A stretch of DNA of 64,000 bases. Origin: a bacterium (GTDB lineage Bacteria; Planctomycetota; Planctomycetia; Isosphaerales; Isosphaeraceae). Of this stretch, positions 62,518-64,000 are shown one piece after another (within the stretch, counting starts at the first letter, position 1; each line of letters starts with the position of its first letter). Below the pieces are notes generated by a model that was not told where the DNA came from, did no database searches, and was given only the letters and a program-made list of their open reading frames with translations. A program made the translations under genes and the position numbers. Where the stretch lies: positions 1-64,000 of the forward strand of contig WGMM01000006.1 of assembly GCA_016125085.1 (NCBI GenBank), given 5' to 3'.

Positions 62518-63807
62518 ATGAGTCTTTCCGAAATCGTTCGCAGGCAATGGCAACCGTTGGGCGAATCTTCCCTGAGGAAACTCGTCGGCGGCACATTCGG
62601 ACTGACTCTTCTGATCTCCGGCTGCGGCGGTTCGGGGGATGATTCCGCCCCCGTGAAGACAGCGGCGACCCCTCGGCCTGTGGCCCAACCGGCACCGAAA
62701 CCGGGCCAGGCGACCGATTCGGCATCGCTGGACGGCCTTGCCGCATCGATTCAGGCGGGTGACGCCCAGGCCTTGGCGGCGGCATTCAAGCGCAGCATGG
62801 CCATGCCGAACTTGCCGGAAGTGAATCCGCCGGCTCCGACGACCTCCGAAATCGGTTCGTGGAAGCGGGTGATCACTGCCTGTGGCGAGCACATGGACAA
62901 ATTCGAGCCCGATGCCCGCAAGGTGATGATGCGCATGGCCGGGCAGATGCTTGTGATGGTGGCCCGGGACGGAGTTCCCGTGAACTGGTCCGACCTGCTC
63001 GACCCGGTTCGTGCCGTTCTGGCCAAAGGCTCTGCCGATGCCGATTGCGAAGTTCGGGCAGCCGCGATCGATCAGGTCTCGATCGTCTGGGACTGGGTGC
63101 CCGGGCGCGACATTTTCACGGTCGAGCGCAACACTCTCGCCGCCTGGAAGGGCGGCATGCTTCAGCTGGTCCAGCCCCACCTGAAAGACGCCGAGATCCC
63201 GTCGCGGCTTGCGGCCATGCGTTGCCTGGCGTCGTTGCCGATCGATACGGCCGCGGCCCCTGCGCTTGAGCTGCTGAAGGACAAGGAATCGTTCGTCCGC
63301 GTGGAGACGATCCGCCACTTCGCCGGCAGAAACGGGCTGATCAGTGAGGAGCAGCTGCTTTCCATGACGACCGACGAAGACTCGCTGGTCGCCCAGGCGG
63401 CGGTGATGGCACTCAGCTCGCGTGGCATCAGCGAAGACCAGATCGCCCTGGGGCGTTCGATCCTCAGCAAGAATCCTCAGGAACGGATTTCGGTCATCGC
63501 CAGGCTGGACGAGTCGATGGACATCGATCCGGGTATCTGGCTGGCACGGCTGGTCGAAGATCCTGACGCTTCGGTTCGCCTGAAGGCGCTCGAAGCGATC
63601 GCGAACCGGAAGGTCAGCCGCGAGCTGATTCGCCGCATTCAGGTGATTTCCGAAAAGGACGCTTCGGACGCAGTACGTAAATCGGCTGAAAAAGTGCTTC
63701 GTTCGCAGACCACGGCTTCCGTCAGCAGCAACCTGCCGCCTCTGCCGCCGGCCTTCGACAAGGGCAGGGCAGGCGACGACCGCCCGGCGACCCTCCGGGC
63801 GAATTGA
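62518..63807 (+). CDS. HEAT-repeat lipoprotein
   Basis: 429 aa from ATG 62518, set by AAGGAGG five bases upstream. The N-terminal hydrophobic stretch FGLTLLISGCGGSG contains a lipobox (LISGC), so it is likely lipid-anchored after processing by signal peptidase II. The region from about residue 170 has alpha-helical HEAT/armadillo-type repeats (DAEIPSRLAAMRCLASLP; LVAQAAVMALSSRGI; DPDASVRLKALEAIANRKV; DASDAVRKSAEKVL). Protein binding on the periplasmic side is likely. The 15-residue linker after the lipobox is Pro/Ala-rich. A strong terminator follows. Confidence 0.82.
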   Translation: MSLSEIVRRQWQPLGESSLRKLVGGTFGLTLLISGCGGSGDDSAPVKTAATPRPVAQPAPKPGQATDSASLDGLAASIQAGDAQALAAAFKRSMAMPNLPEVNPPAPTTSEIGSWKRVITACGEHMDKFEPDARKVMMRMAGQMLVMVARDGVPVNWSDLLDPVRAVLAKGSADADCEVRAAAIDQVSIVWDWVPGRDIFTVERNTLAAWKGGMLQLVQPHLKDAEIPSRLAAMRCLASLPIDTAAAPALELLKDKESFVRVETIRHFAGRNGLISEEQLLSMTTDEDSLVAQAAVMALSSRGISEDQIALGRSILSKNPQERISVIARLDESMDIDPGIWLARLVEDPDASVRLKALEAIANRKVSRELIRRIQVISEKDASDAVRKSAEKVLRSQTTASVSSNLPPLPPAFDKGRAGDDRPATLRAN

Positions 63808-63836
63808 AGCCTTATTGCGACCTGGCCAATCGAACG

Positions 63837-63867
63837 AAAAGACCGGAACGATGTTCCGGTCTTTTTT
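63837..63867 (+). terminator. Intrinsic terminator of the HEAT-repeat lipoprotein gene
   Basis: Stem AAAGACCGGAAC and GTTCCGGTCTTT (12-bp perfect) around a 3-base loop, ending in a run of six T within CTTTTTTCG. It is 30 bases after the stop at 63807. Confidence 0.88.
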
Positions 63868-64000
63868 CGTTTCGGATTTCGGGCGAATGCACGCATGCTG
63901 AGCCCGACCGGCACGGATTGAGACATCGCGTACTTTTCCTGATCGTATCGAAATTGTTACATTCCAAGCCTTCATGATCTGCGCGACATGTGCAGACAGC

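Noticed and set aside
1..64000. tRNA and rRNA genes
   Set aside because: I looked for T-loop-like GGTTCGAATCC patterns and rRNA signatures in the gene-free stretches and found none that fold into a tRNA.

Overview
The window looks like a chromosomal piece of a planctomycete (phylum Planctomycetota; an Isosphaeraceae-like member is my inference). Hallmarks are a CxxCH planctomycete-type cytochrome domain fused to WD40 repeats, a pre-peptidase C-terminal (PPC)-type secreted protein next to it, three PEP-CTERM sorting signals, a secreted beta-helix protein opening with an LExxxxLLA-type motif, a CPNCK small membrane protein of a type I associate with planctomycetes, a STAND-type conflict protein, and high GC with heavy codon bias (stop-free antisense frames up to 7 kb). 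No rRNA, tRNA or CRISPR array was recognised. Many ORFs have a better internal start than the longest one, and the coordinates given reflect that.

1-15.2 kb: an unknown small gene and a secreted S1/P1 nuclease, then a cell-surface glycan region. Two glycosyltransferase genes run on the plus strand (1910-4276). They meet a large minus-strand operon (15211 to 4236): DUF362 protein, SH3-like anchored protein, Gfo/Idh/MocA oxidoreductase, polysaccharide deacetylase, zinc-ribbon methyltransferase, lipid-linked glycan flippase, methyltransferase, two GT4 glycosyltransferases and a last methyltransferase. The eight distal genes overlap at every junction. Together they could build, trim, methylate and flip an exopolysaccharide or lipid-linked glycan.

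15.5-18.9 kb: a histidine-kinase-like ATPase protein, then a gene-poor stretch with four copies of a palindromic repeat surrounding a DUF559 nuclease gene broken by one in-frame TGA, then a PEP-CTERM protein.

18.9-29.8 kb: aldose 1-epimerase, a large secreted protein, a RbsD/FucU-family protein lacking the catalytic His, a small membrane protein, the cytochrome/WD40 and PPC pair, and pckA with two tiny coupled ORFs ahead of it and a clear terminator behind it.

29.9-37.9 kb: a 1627-aa CHAT protease - STAND ATPase - membrane - TPR protein (the best candidate for a defence or cell-death system here, with a sharp base-composition change inside the gene), a dihydrodipicolinate synthase-family enzyme, a degenerate SpoIIE-type phosphatase and pyrF.

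38-47 kb: a minus-strand cluster of a Ldh-type dehydrogenase, a neutral ceramidase-like enzyme and two tandem Kelch proteins; a YebC/YeeN-type regulator; a 187-bp-period tandem duplication; two PEP-CTERM proteins; an orphan.

47-64 kb: lspA - unknown pseudo-receiver-like gene - mfd, a small membrane protein, a TlpA-like thioredoxin behind a fused transporter/spermidine-synthase-like protein, the beta-helix protein, a glutamate-carboxypeptidase-like M28 peptidase and a HEAT-repeat lipoprotein ending in a strong terminator.
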